Source: Bacteroidota bacterium (GTDB taxonomy: Bacteria > Bacteroidota > Bacteroidia > Bacteroidales > PUMT01). From it: 24,115 nucleotides of DNA. The translations under genes and the position numbers were made by a program. Under the pieces are notes generated by a model, which did not search any database, was not told the DNA's origin, and saw nothing but the letters and a program-made list of their open reading frames with translations. Shown piece by piece: positions 15,554 to 22,480 of this stretch. The stretch spans positions 1 to 24,115 of the forward strand of contig PXAP01000340.1 of the NCBI GenBank assembly GCA_003567115.1, in the 5' to 3' direction. The number at the start of each line of letters is the position of its first letter. Positions within the stretch are counted from its first letter, which is position 1.

Positions 15554-15877
15554 TTAATAATAACTGATTTGATGATTTTTTGTTTCTTTAGCAGGTTGAA
15601 GCAATTTTGTTAAAAAAAAAGAGAATAAAAAATGGTGTGGGTATTGACTTTTTAAAAAATAAATTAATGCGATTATTAACAAGATTTTAGAAAATAAAAA
15701 TAATTTAAAATAAATGCTTATCACTGTTAATCAACTTAATAAGCACTGTAAACCCTAAGGGTTTGTTAACTAAACCTTTATTTTAGTTTACTTAATGTTG
15801 GTTTTAGTTAGAATAATTAACCGGGATTTTTTTATCAATAAAAAAACTGCCTTGGTCAAAATGATATCAACAAAAAG
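15554..15877. other. A/T-rich region upstream of dnaA with dyads
   Basis: 324 bp with no gene. It contains AAACCC-TAA-GGGTTT (15750-15764) and three copies of a TTTAGTT(A) half-site: TAACTAAA at 15767-15774, TTTAGTT at 15782-15788 and TTTAGTTA at 15803-15810. The outer two are inverted. TGCTTAT (near 15714) and ATAAGCA (near 15739) form another inverted pair. No TTATCCACA-type DnaA box and no exact TAnnTTTG box for dnaA were found. It is likely the dnaA regulatory region. Confidence 0.45.
15827..15846 (-). terminator. A/T palindrome after the MCE gene
   Basis: TTTTTTTAT (15827-15835) and ATAAAAAAA (15838-15846) are perfect complements about 30 bp downstream of the MCE gene stop. It lacks G/C in the stem, so termination there is only possible, and it could act in either direction. 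Confidence 0.3.
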
Positions 15878-16843
15878 CTAATCACCTCTTTTTCCAAAAA
15901 TAGAAAAATTAACATACCGTCCCGGATGTTCTTTCAGGTCGATTAAAAGCAGGTCGAGATTTTTGGTTGCACTATCAAGGTTATTATACAGTTCTTCATC
16001 CGAAATCAGTTTTCCCAAAGATCCTTTACCCTGGCTGATACTATCCATAACATTATTTACCTTGTGAAGCGCATCGTTCAGGTTTTCGACTGTAGACAGT
16101 AATTCCGACCGTGCAAGTGAATCGGAAACAGAAGCAAAATTATTTAGTATAGTGCTGATACTTTCATTGTTACCGGCTATATTTCCTGATATTGATTCCA
16201 GATTATCGAGTATCCTGTTAAACCGGCTGTGTCTCTTTGTAAAAAGTGTATCCACTGAATGGGCAGAACGCTGGAGACTACTGACAGTAAGGTTGATATT
16301 ATTAAAAGTTCTGTCAAAGCTTTCACGGAATTCCTCATCAAGAATGGCTTTAAAAATAATCAGTACTGAATCCATCGAAACCATCATGTCCTCAGCCTTT
16401 GAAGTCAGCGGAAGCAGGTAAGCACTGATCTCCTCTCTTAAATCAGGCTCAATATCAGCCTGCAGTGTATCCCCTGGCATATGCCTTTCGGCAGAAGGGC
16501 CGGGAATCAGTTCAAGGGCTCTGGTGCCCATTATATCATAACTGAAAATTTTTACTATGGTACCTTTGGGTAATGTAAACTTTCTGTCGATTGAAAAGCT
16601 GACTATCAGGTGTTGCAAATCACCGGTGAATCTTATATCGTCAACATATCCAATTTGATATCCCTTCATAATTACATGGCCCGACTCCATTAAACCCCCA
16701 ACTCTGTCATATACGGCATAATAGGTGTTGGTAGGTTTAAAAATATTCTTTCCTTTCAGAAAACTATAACCCCAGATAAAAAATCCGATGATAATAATCA
16801 TCAAAACACCTATTTTAACCTCTTTTTTAATTTTATACTCCAT
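15878..16843 (-). CDS. MCE-domain (MlaD-like) lipid transport subunit
   Basis: A 321-residue MCE-family protein, the substrate-binding ring subunit of lipid ABC transporters such as Mla. It has one N-terminal membrane helix (10-28, VLMIIIIGFFIWGYSFL) and an MCE domain (about 38-115, with YYAVYDRVGGLMESGHVIMKG and FSYDIMGTRALELIPG). A long helical C-terminal region (about 130-300) is likely coiled-coil, and the end RYVNFSIFGKRGD is typical of Bacteroidota members. It sits in the periplasm, anchored in the inner membrane. The gene begins 68 bp after the amidase and is probably co-transcribed with it. The permease and ATPase genes are not in the window. Confidence 0.88.
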   Translation of the reverse strand: MEYKIKKEVKIGVLMIIIIGFFIWGYSFLKGKNIFKPTNTYYAVYDRVGGLMESGHVIMKGYQIGYVDDIRFTGDLQHLIVSFSIDRKFTLPKGTIVKIFSYDIMGTRALELIPGPSAERHMPGDTLQADIEPDLREEISAYLLPLTSKAEDMMVSMDSVLIIFKAILDEEFRESFDRTFNNINLTVSSLQRSAHSVDTLFTKRHSRFNRILDNLESISGNIAGNNESISTILNNFASVSDSLARSELLSTVENLNDALHKVNNVMDSISQGKGSLGKLISDEELYNNLDSATKNLDLLLIDLKEHPGRYVNFSIFGKRGD

Positions 16844-16911
16844 CAGGATTAGTATTATAAAATAAGTTCCAAGCAGAATTATTCAACCGTCGGCGGATAT
16901 ATTTTCCGGTA

Positions 16912-18111
16912 TCAGTTGCTGTTAATTGCTTCCTGCAGGGAAATCAGGCTGCCTCTTCGAACAGCAACAATGAAAGCATCAGGAAAGATATCTGATATTT
17001 TTTTACGTAATGCAACTATATCTTCAAGAGTTAATGCGTTTCCTACTACATACTTAAAAAGGCCGTCAGATTTAAATACTTCAATATCTTCAAGTCCGTT
17101 GAAAAAATCCGAATCCAGTGGTATCTTGTTTCTCGAAGAACCAACCTGAACCTTAAAAGTAATTAAATCAGTTTTTTCAGAGTCTTCTGATTTCACTGAA
17201 TTTTCCGGTTCTGATTCAAGGCCGTTTAAACCATTTTCCGGCTGGTCCTGTTTAGCAGCACTTTCCTGCCTGTTGTTTGAAGATGCATAAAACTCTTCAC
17301 CTTTTCTTTCTATGGAGGTCTTGTAATCCCTGAAAGCCCTGAAGATTGCAGAGGCGATATAGGCCTGTCCCTGCTCCGACATAAGGAAACGTTCCTCCTC
17401 TTCATTGGAAAGAAAACCTACCTCGATCAAAACACTGGGCATCGTGGTTTGCCAAAGCACAAGAAAACCTGCCTGCCTCACTCCCCTGTCGATACGCCCT
17501 GCCCTGTCCCTGAATTGCTGTTGCACATGAGATGCAAAATTAAGACTCTGACTGAGAAAAGTATTCTGCATCAGTGAAAAAATTATATATGATTCCGGGG
17601 AGTTAGGATCGAATCCTTCATATTGTTCATCATAATCATCCTCTATAAGTATAACTGCATTTTCCCTCCTGGCAACCTCAAGATTCTCCTTAGAAGTATG
17701 AAGCCCCATAACAAAAGTATCTGTGCCCCTTATGCGACTGTTGGTATTGGCATTTGCATGAATTGAAATAAAAAGATCAGCATTGTTCTTGTTGGCTATC
17801 TCTGCGCGCCTGTGCAATTCTACAAATTCATCGCCGGTCCTTGTATATGTAACATCTACATCCGGCAAATACTTATTGATATAACCGCCAAGTTTCAGCG
17901 ATATAGCCAGGACTATATCCTTTTCCATGCTTCTTCTGCCAATTGCCCCCGGATCCCGGCCCCCGTGACCTGGGTCTATCACAACTCGCCTCAGGCGATA
18001 AGGATCTTCAACATTAGTGAATGCGGGACATGCTAAAAAGAATACATTTAAAGCAAGAATAAGTAAAGAAATCCGTTTAGATTTATAAGTTGCCTGCAGA
18101 AACATTAACAT
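16912..18111 (-). CDS. N-acetylmuramoyl-L-alanine amidase (Amidase_3) with C-terminal SPOR-like domain
   Basis: A 399-residue exported zinc amidase that cuts the bond between MurNAc and L-alanine in peptidoglycan, used in daughter-cell separation or wall turnover. A signal peptide (about 1-32) is followed by the Amidase_3 domain (about 41-265). Zinc and catalytic residues are visible: H49 in VVIDPGHGGRDPGAIG, E64 in MEKDIVLAIS, H118 in LFISIHANAN, and E230 in VLIEVGFLSNEEEE. After a linker rich in E, N and S comes a C-terminal domain (about 320-399, ITFKVQVGSS then FKYVVGNALTLEDIVALRKK) that resembles SPOR, which binds denuded glycan at the septum. It is divergent from lptD, with a candidate promoter at 18173-18180. 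ATG 18109-18111 or the one two codons later may be the start. Confidence 0.92.
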   Translation of the reverse strand: MLMFLQATYKSKRISLLILALNVFFLACPAFTNVEDPYRLRRVVIDPGHGGRDPGAIGRRSMEKDIVLAISLKLGGYINKYLPDVDVTYTRTGDEFVELHRRAEIANKNNADLFISIHANANTNSRIRGTDTFVMGLHTSKENLEVARRENAVILIEDDYDEQYEGFDPNSPESYIIFSLMQNTFLSQSLNFASHVQQQFRDRAGRIDRGVRQAGFLVLWQTTMPSVLIEVGFLSNEEEERFLMSEQGQAYIASAIFRAFRDYKTSIERKGEEFYASSNNRQESAAKQDQPENGLNGLESEPENSVKSEDSEKTDLITFKVQVGSSRNKIPLDSDFFNGLEDIEVFKSDGLFKYVVGNALTLEDIVALRKKISDIFPDAFIVAVRRGSLISLQEAINSN

Positions 18112-18140
18112 TGATTTCCAATTTGATTTTATTGGTTAGT

Positions 18141-18172
18141 TTTGAGTTTAAAATTCTAAACTGATATCTTTA
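18141..18172 (+). promoter_or_regulatory. Candidate lptD promoter
   Basis: TTTG (18141-18144), a 20-nt spacer, and TATCTTTA (18165-18172), which differs from TAnnTTTG only in its last base. Transcription would start about 18179, leaving a leader of roughly 13 nt before the TTG start codon. Confidence 0.45.
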
Positions 18173-18180
18173 CAAAAATA
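18173..18180 (-). promoter_or_regulatory. Candidate -7 box of the amidase promoter
   Basis: The minus strand reads TATTTTTG, an exact TAnnTTTG match, about 60 nt upstream of the amidase ATG. No clear TTTG is found at the expected upstream distance. It directly abuts the opposed lptD -7 box. Confidence 0.4.
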
Positions 18181-18191
18181 GCATAATAAAA

Positions 18192-21002
18192 TTGCATAAG
18201 AAGAATTCATTTAAGCTTTTTAAGCCTCTCTTTTCAATTATTCCTTTACTTTTGCTGTTGATCTTTCATGTAACAGACATCCGTTCACATGAAGAATCTA
18301 CAGCAGCAGATGCTTTGCGTCTTAACAAAACGATCAGTCTGCCCGATCCGGCAACTCAACCTCAACAAAATCAGCAAATACCGCAAACACAGGAGCAGCA
18401 ACAAAACCAACTGCAAGAGCAGCAACAAGACCAACTGCAGGAGCAGCAACAGCAGCCACAGGAAAGAAGACAAAACAACATTCTATCCTCAAAAGCTGAA
18501 TACGAGGCAGGAGACTCAATAGTATATGATCTGAACAACCACAAAGTTTACCTTTGGTCAGAAGGTTATATCAAATATGAGGATATTGAGCTACGGGCCG
18601 GTTACATAGAAATAGATATGATCGGAAACGAAGTGTATGCGACCGGATTAACCGACAGCCTGGGAAATGTTACCGGAAAACCTGTTATGACTGAAGGCCC
18701 GGAAACATTTGAGGCAGAAACAATGAGATATAATTTCGATACAAAAAGAGGAATAATAGGCGGAATAATTACCGAGCAGGAAGGAGGAATTCTTCACGGT
18801 CATACTACCAAAAAGCATGAAGATGATCATCTTCATATGCAGGGAGGAAAATTCACTACCTGCGACCATGATGAACCTCATTTCTATATATCTCTTACAA
18901 GGGCAAAGGTTATTCCGGGAAACGTAGTGATAACGGGGCCGGCATACCTTGTAATTGAAGATATACCATTGCCTCTGGCTGTTCCTTTTGGATTTTTTCC
19001 GAATCAAAGAGGACGTACTTCAGGAGTTGTTTTTCCCACATACGGTGAAGAAGCCAGCAGAGGTTTTTACCTCCGTGAGGGTGGGTATTATTTTGCCCTG
19101 AACGAATATATGGATCTTCAGCTTACCGGTGATATTTACAGCCTTGGTTCCTGGAAGATGAACGCCGCTTCAAATTACCGGAAACGCTACAGTTATAACG
19201 GAAGTTTCAGGTATGCCTACTCTCACAATGTGGTTGGAGAAAGGGGACTGGCAAACTACCAGGAAAACAGCTCATATAACATTACATGGCAACACCGGCA
19301 GGATCCCAAGGCCTCTCCCAACAGGAACCTTTCAGCAAGTGTGAATTTCGGGTCCAGTTCATTCAATAAGTTCAACACCTATGATCCCGATACTTATGCA
19401 CGAAATACTGCTCAATCAAGCATTTCATTTAATCAGCGATGGCCTGACTCTCCATTTTCGCTGACCGGCAATATAGGTGCTAACCAGAATTTTTCAAATC
19501 AAACGGTAAATATGCGACTGCCATCTGTAAATTTTAACATGTCAAGGCAGTACCCGTTCAGAAACCCTGACAGGGTCGGAGATTCCAGGTGGTATGAAAA
19601 TATAGAATTAAGTTACAGGTCCAAAGTCGATAACAGGTTAAGAACCTATGACACACTTCTGTTCAGTAGCCAAACCCTTGGAGATATGCAAACCGGTTTC
19701 CAGCATGATATACCGGTAAGAGCTAACTTCAGGCTTTTAAACCTTCTGAATATAACTCCCGGAATAACATATTCGGGTGTTATGTACACCAATTCAATAA
19801 GAAAAACCTGGGTTGAGGACTATTACGATGCGGAAAGAGAAGAGGTTGTACCAAGCCTGGTTACCGACACTATCCCGGGAATCGTTTATGGGCACTCCAT
19901 AAATCCTAACTTTTCTACAGGACTAAGCCAGAACATATACGGTATGTTCATGTTCCGGGATTCGAGGGTGGAAGCAATAAGGCATGTTATGACACCTTCG
20001 GTGGGATTCAGTTTCGCCCCCGATATGGAAGGGCTGATGCCCGATTACTACAGGACAGTGCAGCGGGATACACTGGGAAATGAAACGACATATTCAATAT
20101 TTGACAACGGGATGTACGGCACTCCAAGTCTCAGGGGAAGAGCCGGATCAGTAAGTTTCAGCCTTGCAAATAACATCGAAATGAAAGTCCGCGATACAGA
20201 AGACCCTGAAAGCGAGTCAAGAAAGGTTAAAATACTCGACCGGCTTAATTTTTCAAGCAGTTACAATGTATACGCTGACTCCATGAACTGGTCAACCATC
20301 AATATGACCGGCAGCACAGGTATCCTTGACAATCAGATCAGGTTTAACTTCAATGCTGTAATGGACCCTTATGCACTTGATGATAATTTCCGGAGATATA
20401 ACGTTTCCCAGTGGAGTGTTGACAGATCTCCGGGAAGGATTACCAGAGCAGGGTTGAGCATGACCATGAACCTCCGATCGGCTGCGGCACCCTCAGGTCA
20501 AAGAGGAGCAGATGCTGCCGGACCGGGCACAGGACCAATGCCTCCAAACGGAACCGATCCGATGATGGGAAACGGTGGAGATATAACCCGGGAAGAAGAT
20601 GAAATATTCGGACATATGGATGATATAGATGGATCCGCCCATTATTATGGCGGCTATGTTGATTTTAACGTACCCTGGAATGTGAACATACGATACAACC
20701 TTAATTATACAAAACCACGGGATGAAAGCCAGATAAACCAGACGCTGAATTTCTCGGGCGACATGGCTCTTACTCCCAACTGGAGAATACAGTTCAGTTC
20801 AGGTTATGACTTTAAAGCCGGAGACTTTACCATGACCAACATTAATATCTACAGAGACCTTCACTGCTGGGAAATGAGGTTCGGGGTTGTCCCCTTCGGA
20901 TCAAGAAAAAGCTGGAACTTCACTATACAGGTTAAAGCATCGCTTCTCAATGACCTTAAATACCATACACAAAGAAGCTGGTACGACAATTTCTTCAGGT
21001 AA
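18192..21002 (+). CDS. lptD: LPS assembly outer-membrane protein LptD
   Basis: A 936-residue LptD/OstA-like protein, the outer-membrane barrel that inserts lipopolysaccharide. A signal peptide (about 1-32, PLFSIIPLLLLLIFHVTDIRS) leads into a Gln-rich linker (about 56-100). The periplasmic OstA-like beta-jellyroll comes next (about 105-230, DLNNHKVYLWSEGYIKYEDI and MRYNFDTKRGIIGG). A long region of alternating aromatic strands follows, typical of a barrel (from about 255, VPFGFFPNQRGRTSGVVFPTYG), ending in RSWYDNFFR with a terminal aromatic residue pair. The start is TTG at 18192: an in-frame TGA lies upstream at 18162, no ATG intervenes, and the next in-frame Met is far inside the OstA domain. 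A Gly/Pro/Met-rich loop lies near residues 770-800. The gene is monocistronic with its own terminator. Confidence 0.9.
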   Translation: MHKKNSFKLFKPLFSIIPLLLLLIFHVTDIRSHEESTAADALRLNKTISLPDPATQPQQNQQIPQTQEQQQNQLQEQQQDQLQEQQQQPQERRQNNILSSKAEYEAGDSIVYDLNNHKVYLWSEGYIKYEDIELRAGYIEIDMIGNEVYATGLTDSLGNVTGKPVMTEGPETFEAETMRYNFDTKRGIIGGIITEQEGGILHGHTTKKHEDDHLHMQGGKFTTCDHDEPHFYISLTRAKVIPGNVVITGPAYLVIEDIPLPLAVPFGFFPNQRGRTSGVVFPTYGEEASRGFYLREGGYYFALNEYMDLQLTGDIYSLGSWKMNAASNYRKRYSYNGSFRYAYSHNVVGERGLANYQENSSYNITWQHRQDPKASPNRNLSASVNFGSSSFNKFNTYDPDTYARNTAQSSISFNQRWPDSPFSLTGNIGANQNFSNQTVNMRLPSVNFNMSRQYPFRNPDRVGDSRWYENIELSYRSKVDNRLRTYDTLLFSSQTLGDMQTGFQHDIPVRANFRLLNLLNITPGITYSGVMYTNSIRKTWVEDYYDAEREEVVPSLVTDTIPGIVYGHSINPNFSTGLSQNIYGMFMFRDSRVEAIRHVMTPSVGFSFAPDMEGLMPDYYRTVQRDTLGNETTYSIFDNGMYGTPSLRGRAGSVSFSLANNIEMKVRDTEDPESESRKVKILDRLNFSSSYNVYADSMNWSTINMTGSTGILDNQIRFNFNAVMDPYALDDNFRRYNVSQWSVDRSPGRITRAGLSMTMNLRSAAAPSGQRGADAAGPGTGPMPPNGTDPMMGNGGDITREEDEIFGHMDDIDGSAHYYGGYVDFNVPWNVNIRYNLNYTKPRDESQINQTLNFSGDMALTPNWRIQFSSGYDFKAGDFTMTNINIYRDLHCWEMRFGVVPFGSRKSWNFTIQVKASLLNDLKYHTQRSWYDNFFR
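18390..18461 (+). repeat. 24-bp tandem repeat, three units, in the LptD linker
   Basis: Units at 18390-18413, 18414-18437 and 18438-18461 encode QEQQQNQL, QEQQQDQL and QEQQQQPQ. Because the period is a multiple of three, gain or loss of a unit keeps the frame and only changes the length of the linker between signal peptide and OstA domain. Confidence 0.85.
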
Positions 21003-21075
21003 ACAACTCTGCCAATTCATGATTATCCCACAATTTGCCATCCGAAAACAAACGCCGGCAGGCACCCCGAAACCT

Positions 21076-21101
21076 GCAGGCTAAGTGCTTGCTTTTTTTT
21101 T
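21076..21101 (+). terminator. Intrinsic terminator of lptD
   Basis: GCAGGC (21076-21081) pairs with GCTTGC (21087-21092) through a TAAGT loop, followed directly by nine T. It lies about 75 bp after the lptD stop. Confidence 0.75.
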
Positions 21102-21117
21102 CACATTTGCATATAAC

Positions 21118-21150
21118 AAAAAAATGCCCTTTCCTTATGGAAAAAGCATT
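21118..21150 (-). terminator. Intrinsic terminator of the rpsF-rpsR-rplI operon
   Basis: On the minus strand AATGCTTTTTCC pairs with GGAAAGGGCATT over an ATAA loop, a 12-bp stem with two G-T pairs, followed by a T-run. It is 25 bp beyond the rplI stop and sits back to back with the lptD terminator. Confidence 0.85.
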
Positions 21151-21174
21151 AAAATGTATTGATTTATTTCAGAT

Positions 21175-21621
21175 CTATTCAGGAACAATTTCAAATTCAA
21201 TATCTACTTTAATATCCTTGTACAGTTTCACAGTAGCTGTATATGTTCCAACTTCCTTGATGGCATCCTCTTTAATCGTAATTTGCTTACGATCTATTTC
21301 AAAGCCAAGCTGATTAAGAGATTCAGCAATCTGAATGGTGTTGACCGATCCGAATATCTTACCTTTGGAACTGGTTTTTGCTCCTATAGTAAGTTTGGTT
21401 CCTTCCATTTTTGAAACCAGTTCTTCTGCTCCCTTCCTTATTTTTTCCTCCTTATGAACCCTTTGCTTACGGTTTTCGGCATGCATCTTCTTTGCCGAAG
21501 CTGTAGCAGGTATTGCAATACCTTTAGGTATCAAATAATTTCTGCCGTATCCGTCCTTCACCGTGACTATATCATCGGCATGTCCAAGGTTAGAAACATC
21601 CTGCTTTAAAATAACATCCAT
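21175..21621 (-). CDS. rplI: 50S ribosomal protein bL9
   Basis: A 148-residue bL9, complete and of normal length. The N-terminal domain begins MDVILKQDVSNLGHADDIV and contains the conserved VKDGYGRNYLIPKGIAIPA. A charged connecting helix follows (about 45-75), and then the C-terminal domain with SSKGKIFGSVNTIQIAESL. It binds 23S rRNA at the base of the L1 stalk and helps keep frame. It is last in the bS6-bS18-bL9 operon, 17 bp after rpsR, and is preceded by a strong Shine-Dalgarno sequence, unusual for this phylum. Confidence 0.98.
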   Translation of the reverse strand: MDVILKQDVSNLGHADDIVTVKDGYGRNYLIPKGIAIPATASAKKMHAENRKQRVHKEEKIRKGAEELVSKMEGTKLTIGAKTSSKGKIFGSVNTIQIAESLNQLGFEIDRKQITIKEDAIKEVGTYTATVKLYKDIKVDIEFEIVPE

Positions 21622-21624
21622 TTT

Positions 21625-21634
21625 CTCTCCTCCT
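21625..21634 (-). promoter_or_regulatory. Strong Shine-Dalgarno sequence before rplI
   Basis: The minus strand reads AGGAGGAGAG, with GGAGG ending 7 nt before the ATG at 21619-21621. Nearly all other genes in the window lack such a sequence. Confidence 0.8.
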
Positions 21635-21638
21635 GTTT

Positions 21639-21908
21639 TTATTTTAACATATCGGTAACATAGGGCAACAAGGCCAGATGACGTGCTCTTTTAACAGCTG
21701 TTGAAACTTTTCTCTGATATTTAAGCGATGTTCCTGTAATACGACGTGGTAAAATTTTACCCTGCTCGTTAAGAAACTTCTTCAGGAATTCGGGATCCTT
21801 GTAATCAATATATTTAATTTTGTTCTTTTTAAAACGGCAGTACTTTTTTTTCTTGATCTCGACCGTTGGGGGGGTCAGATATCTTATTTCTGATTGATTT
21901 TGTGCCAT
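21639..21908 (-). CDS. rpsR: 30S ribosomal protein bS18
   Basis: An 89-residue bS18, complete. Conserved segments include KYCRFKKNKIKYIDYKDPEFLKKFL and GKILPRRITGTSLKYQRKVS, then TAVKRARHLALLPY. It pairs with bS6 on the 30S platform. In Bacteroidota it helps bury the anti-Shine-Dalgarno tail of 16S rRNA together with bS21 and bS6 (known from the Flavobacterium johnsoniae ribosome structure). The gene starts 3 bp after the rpsF stop and carries a strong SD embedded in the rpsF end, consistent with autoregulation by free anti-SD. Confidence 0.98.
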   Translation of the reverse strand: MAQNQSEIRYLTPPTVEIKKKKYCRFKKNKIKYIDYKDPEFLKKFLNEQGKILPRRITGTSLKYQRKVSTAVKRARHLALLPYVTDMLK

Positions 21909-21911
21909 GAC

Positions 21912-22265
21912 TTATTCCTCCTTTTTTACTTCCTTGTCAGCTCTGGTACGTCTTTTTTCACTGTATTCAACAGCATATTTATCCATCCGCAGGGTAAGAA
22001 ACCTTATAAAGCGCTCATCACGCTTATATTCGGTTTCAAGCTTGCCGGCAAGCTCACCCGGCGCCTTGAATTCAAAGTGATTATAAAAACCTGTAGATTT
22101 GTTAACAATGGGATAGGCTAACTTCCTTAATCCCCAGTCCTCGTAATGGACTATCTCTCCTCCGTTGTCAGTAATAACTTTTCTGACCTTTTCAACCGCT
22201 TCCTTCATCTGGGCTTCAGATAAAACGGGAGTTACAATGAAAACGGTTTCATACTGATTTAGCAT
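21912..22265 (-). CDS. rpsF: 30S ribosomal protein bS6
   Basis: A 117-residue bS6, complete. It begins MLNQYETVFIVTPVLSEAQM and contains the conserved EDWGLRKLAYPIVNKSTGFY and FIRFLTLRMDKYAVEYSEKR segments, followed by a charged tail ending VKKEE. It forms a heterodimer with bS18 on the 30S platform. It is first in the operon, with a near-perfect Bacteroidota promoter 37 nt upstream. Its own start has no Shine-Dalgarno sequence (the leader is only A/T), in contrast to the two downstream genes. Confidence 0.98.
   Translation of the reverse strand: MLNQYETVFIVTPVLSEAQMKEAVEKVRKVITDNGGEIVHYEDWGLRKLAYPIVNKSTGFYNHFEFKAPGELAGKLETEYKRDERFIRFLTLRMDKYAVEYSEKRRTRADKEVKKEE
21915..21922 (-). promoter_or_regulatory. 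Strong Shine-Dalgarno sequence before rpsR, inside the rpsF 3' end
   Basis: The minus strand reads AGGAGGAA, with GGAGG ending 8 nt before the rpsR ATG. The same bases encode the final Lys-Glu-Glu of bS6. Strong SDs upstream of bS18 and/or bS21 genes are described in several Bacteroidota classes and were proposed as autoregulatory elements. Confidence 0.85.
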
Positions 22266-22301
22266 ATAATAATTTATTAAGAATTAAATTTAAACAGGCT
22301 G

Positions 22302-22332
22302 CAAAAATAGTAATTTTTTATTTTACTCCAAA
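22302..22332 (-). promoter_or_regulatory. Promoter of the rpsF-rpsR-rplI operon
   Basis: Minus strand: TTTG (22329-22332), exactly 19 nt, then TATTTTTG (22302-22309). Both boxes match the Bacteroidota housekeeping consensus. The predicted start near 22295 gives a leader of about 30 nt. This is the best promoter match in the window. Confidence 0.7.
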
Positions 22333-22373
22333 GTTTTTCTACTGATGTCTGCAATTAACCTTAAATCAGCCAT

Positions 22374-22387
22374 CAGATTGAAATCTG
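22374..22387. other. Short palindrome in the rpsF upstream spacer
   Basis: CAGATT-GA-AATCTG lies between the oxidoreductase operon and the rpsF promoter. It has no T-run on either side, so it is not an intrinsic terminator. It could be an operator-like dyad upstream of rpsF. Confidence 0.25.
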
Positions 22388-22480
22388 TAAATTTGAAAGA
22401 ACTCTTGTATTTAACAGATTAATGAGACGGGAAATTGATTCTCCCTGATCAGATAAAATAGGATTAAAGAACTTATTGTC

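Noticed and set aside
15554..15877. Replication origin beside dnaA
   Set aside because: The region is A/T rich and has dyads, but no TTATCCACA-type box cluster was found on either strand, and dnaA is often away from the origin in this phylum. A genome-wide GC-skew plot would decide.
18285..18522. Leu-rich and Lys/Ser-rich frames over the lptD repeat
   Set aside because: They are shadow translations of the 24-bp CAG/CAA-rich repeat in other frames.
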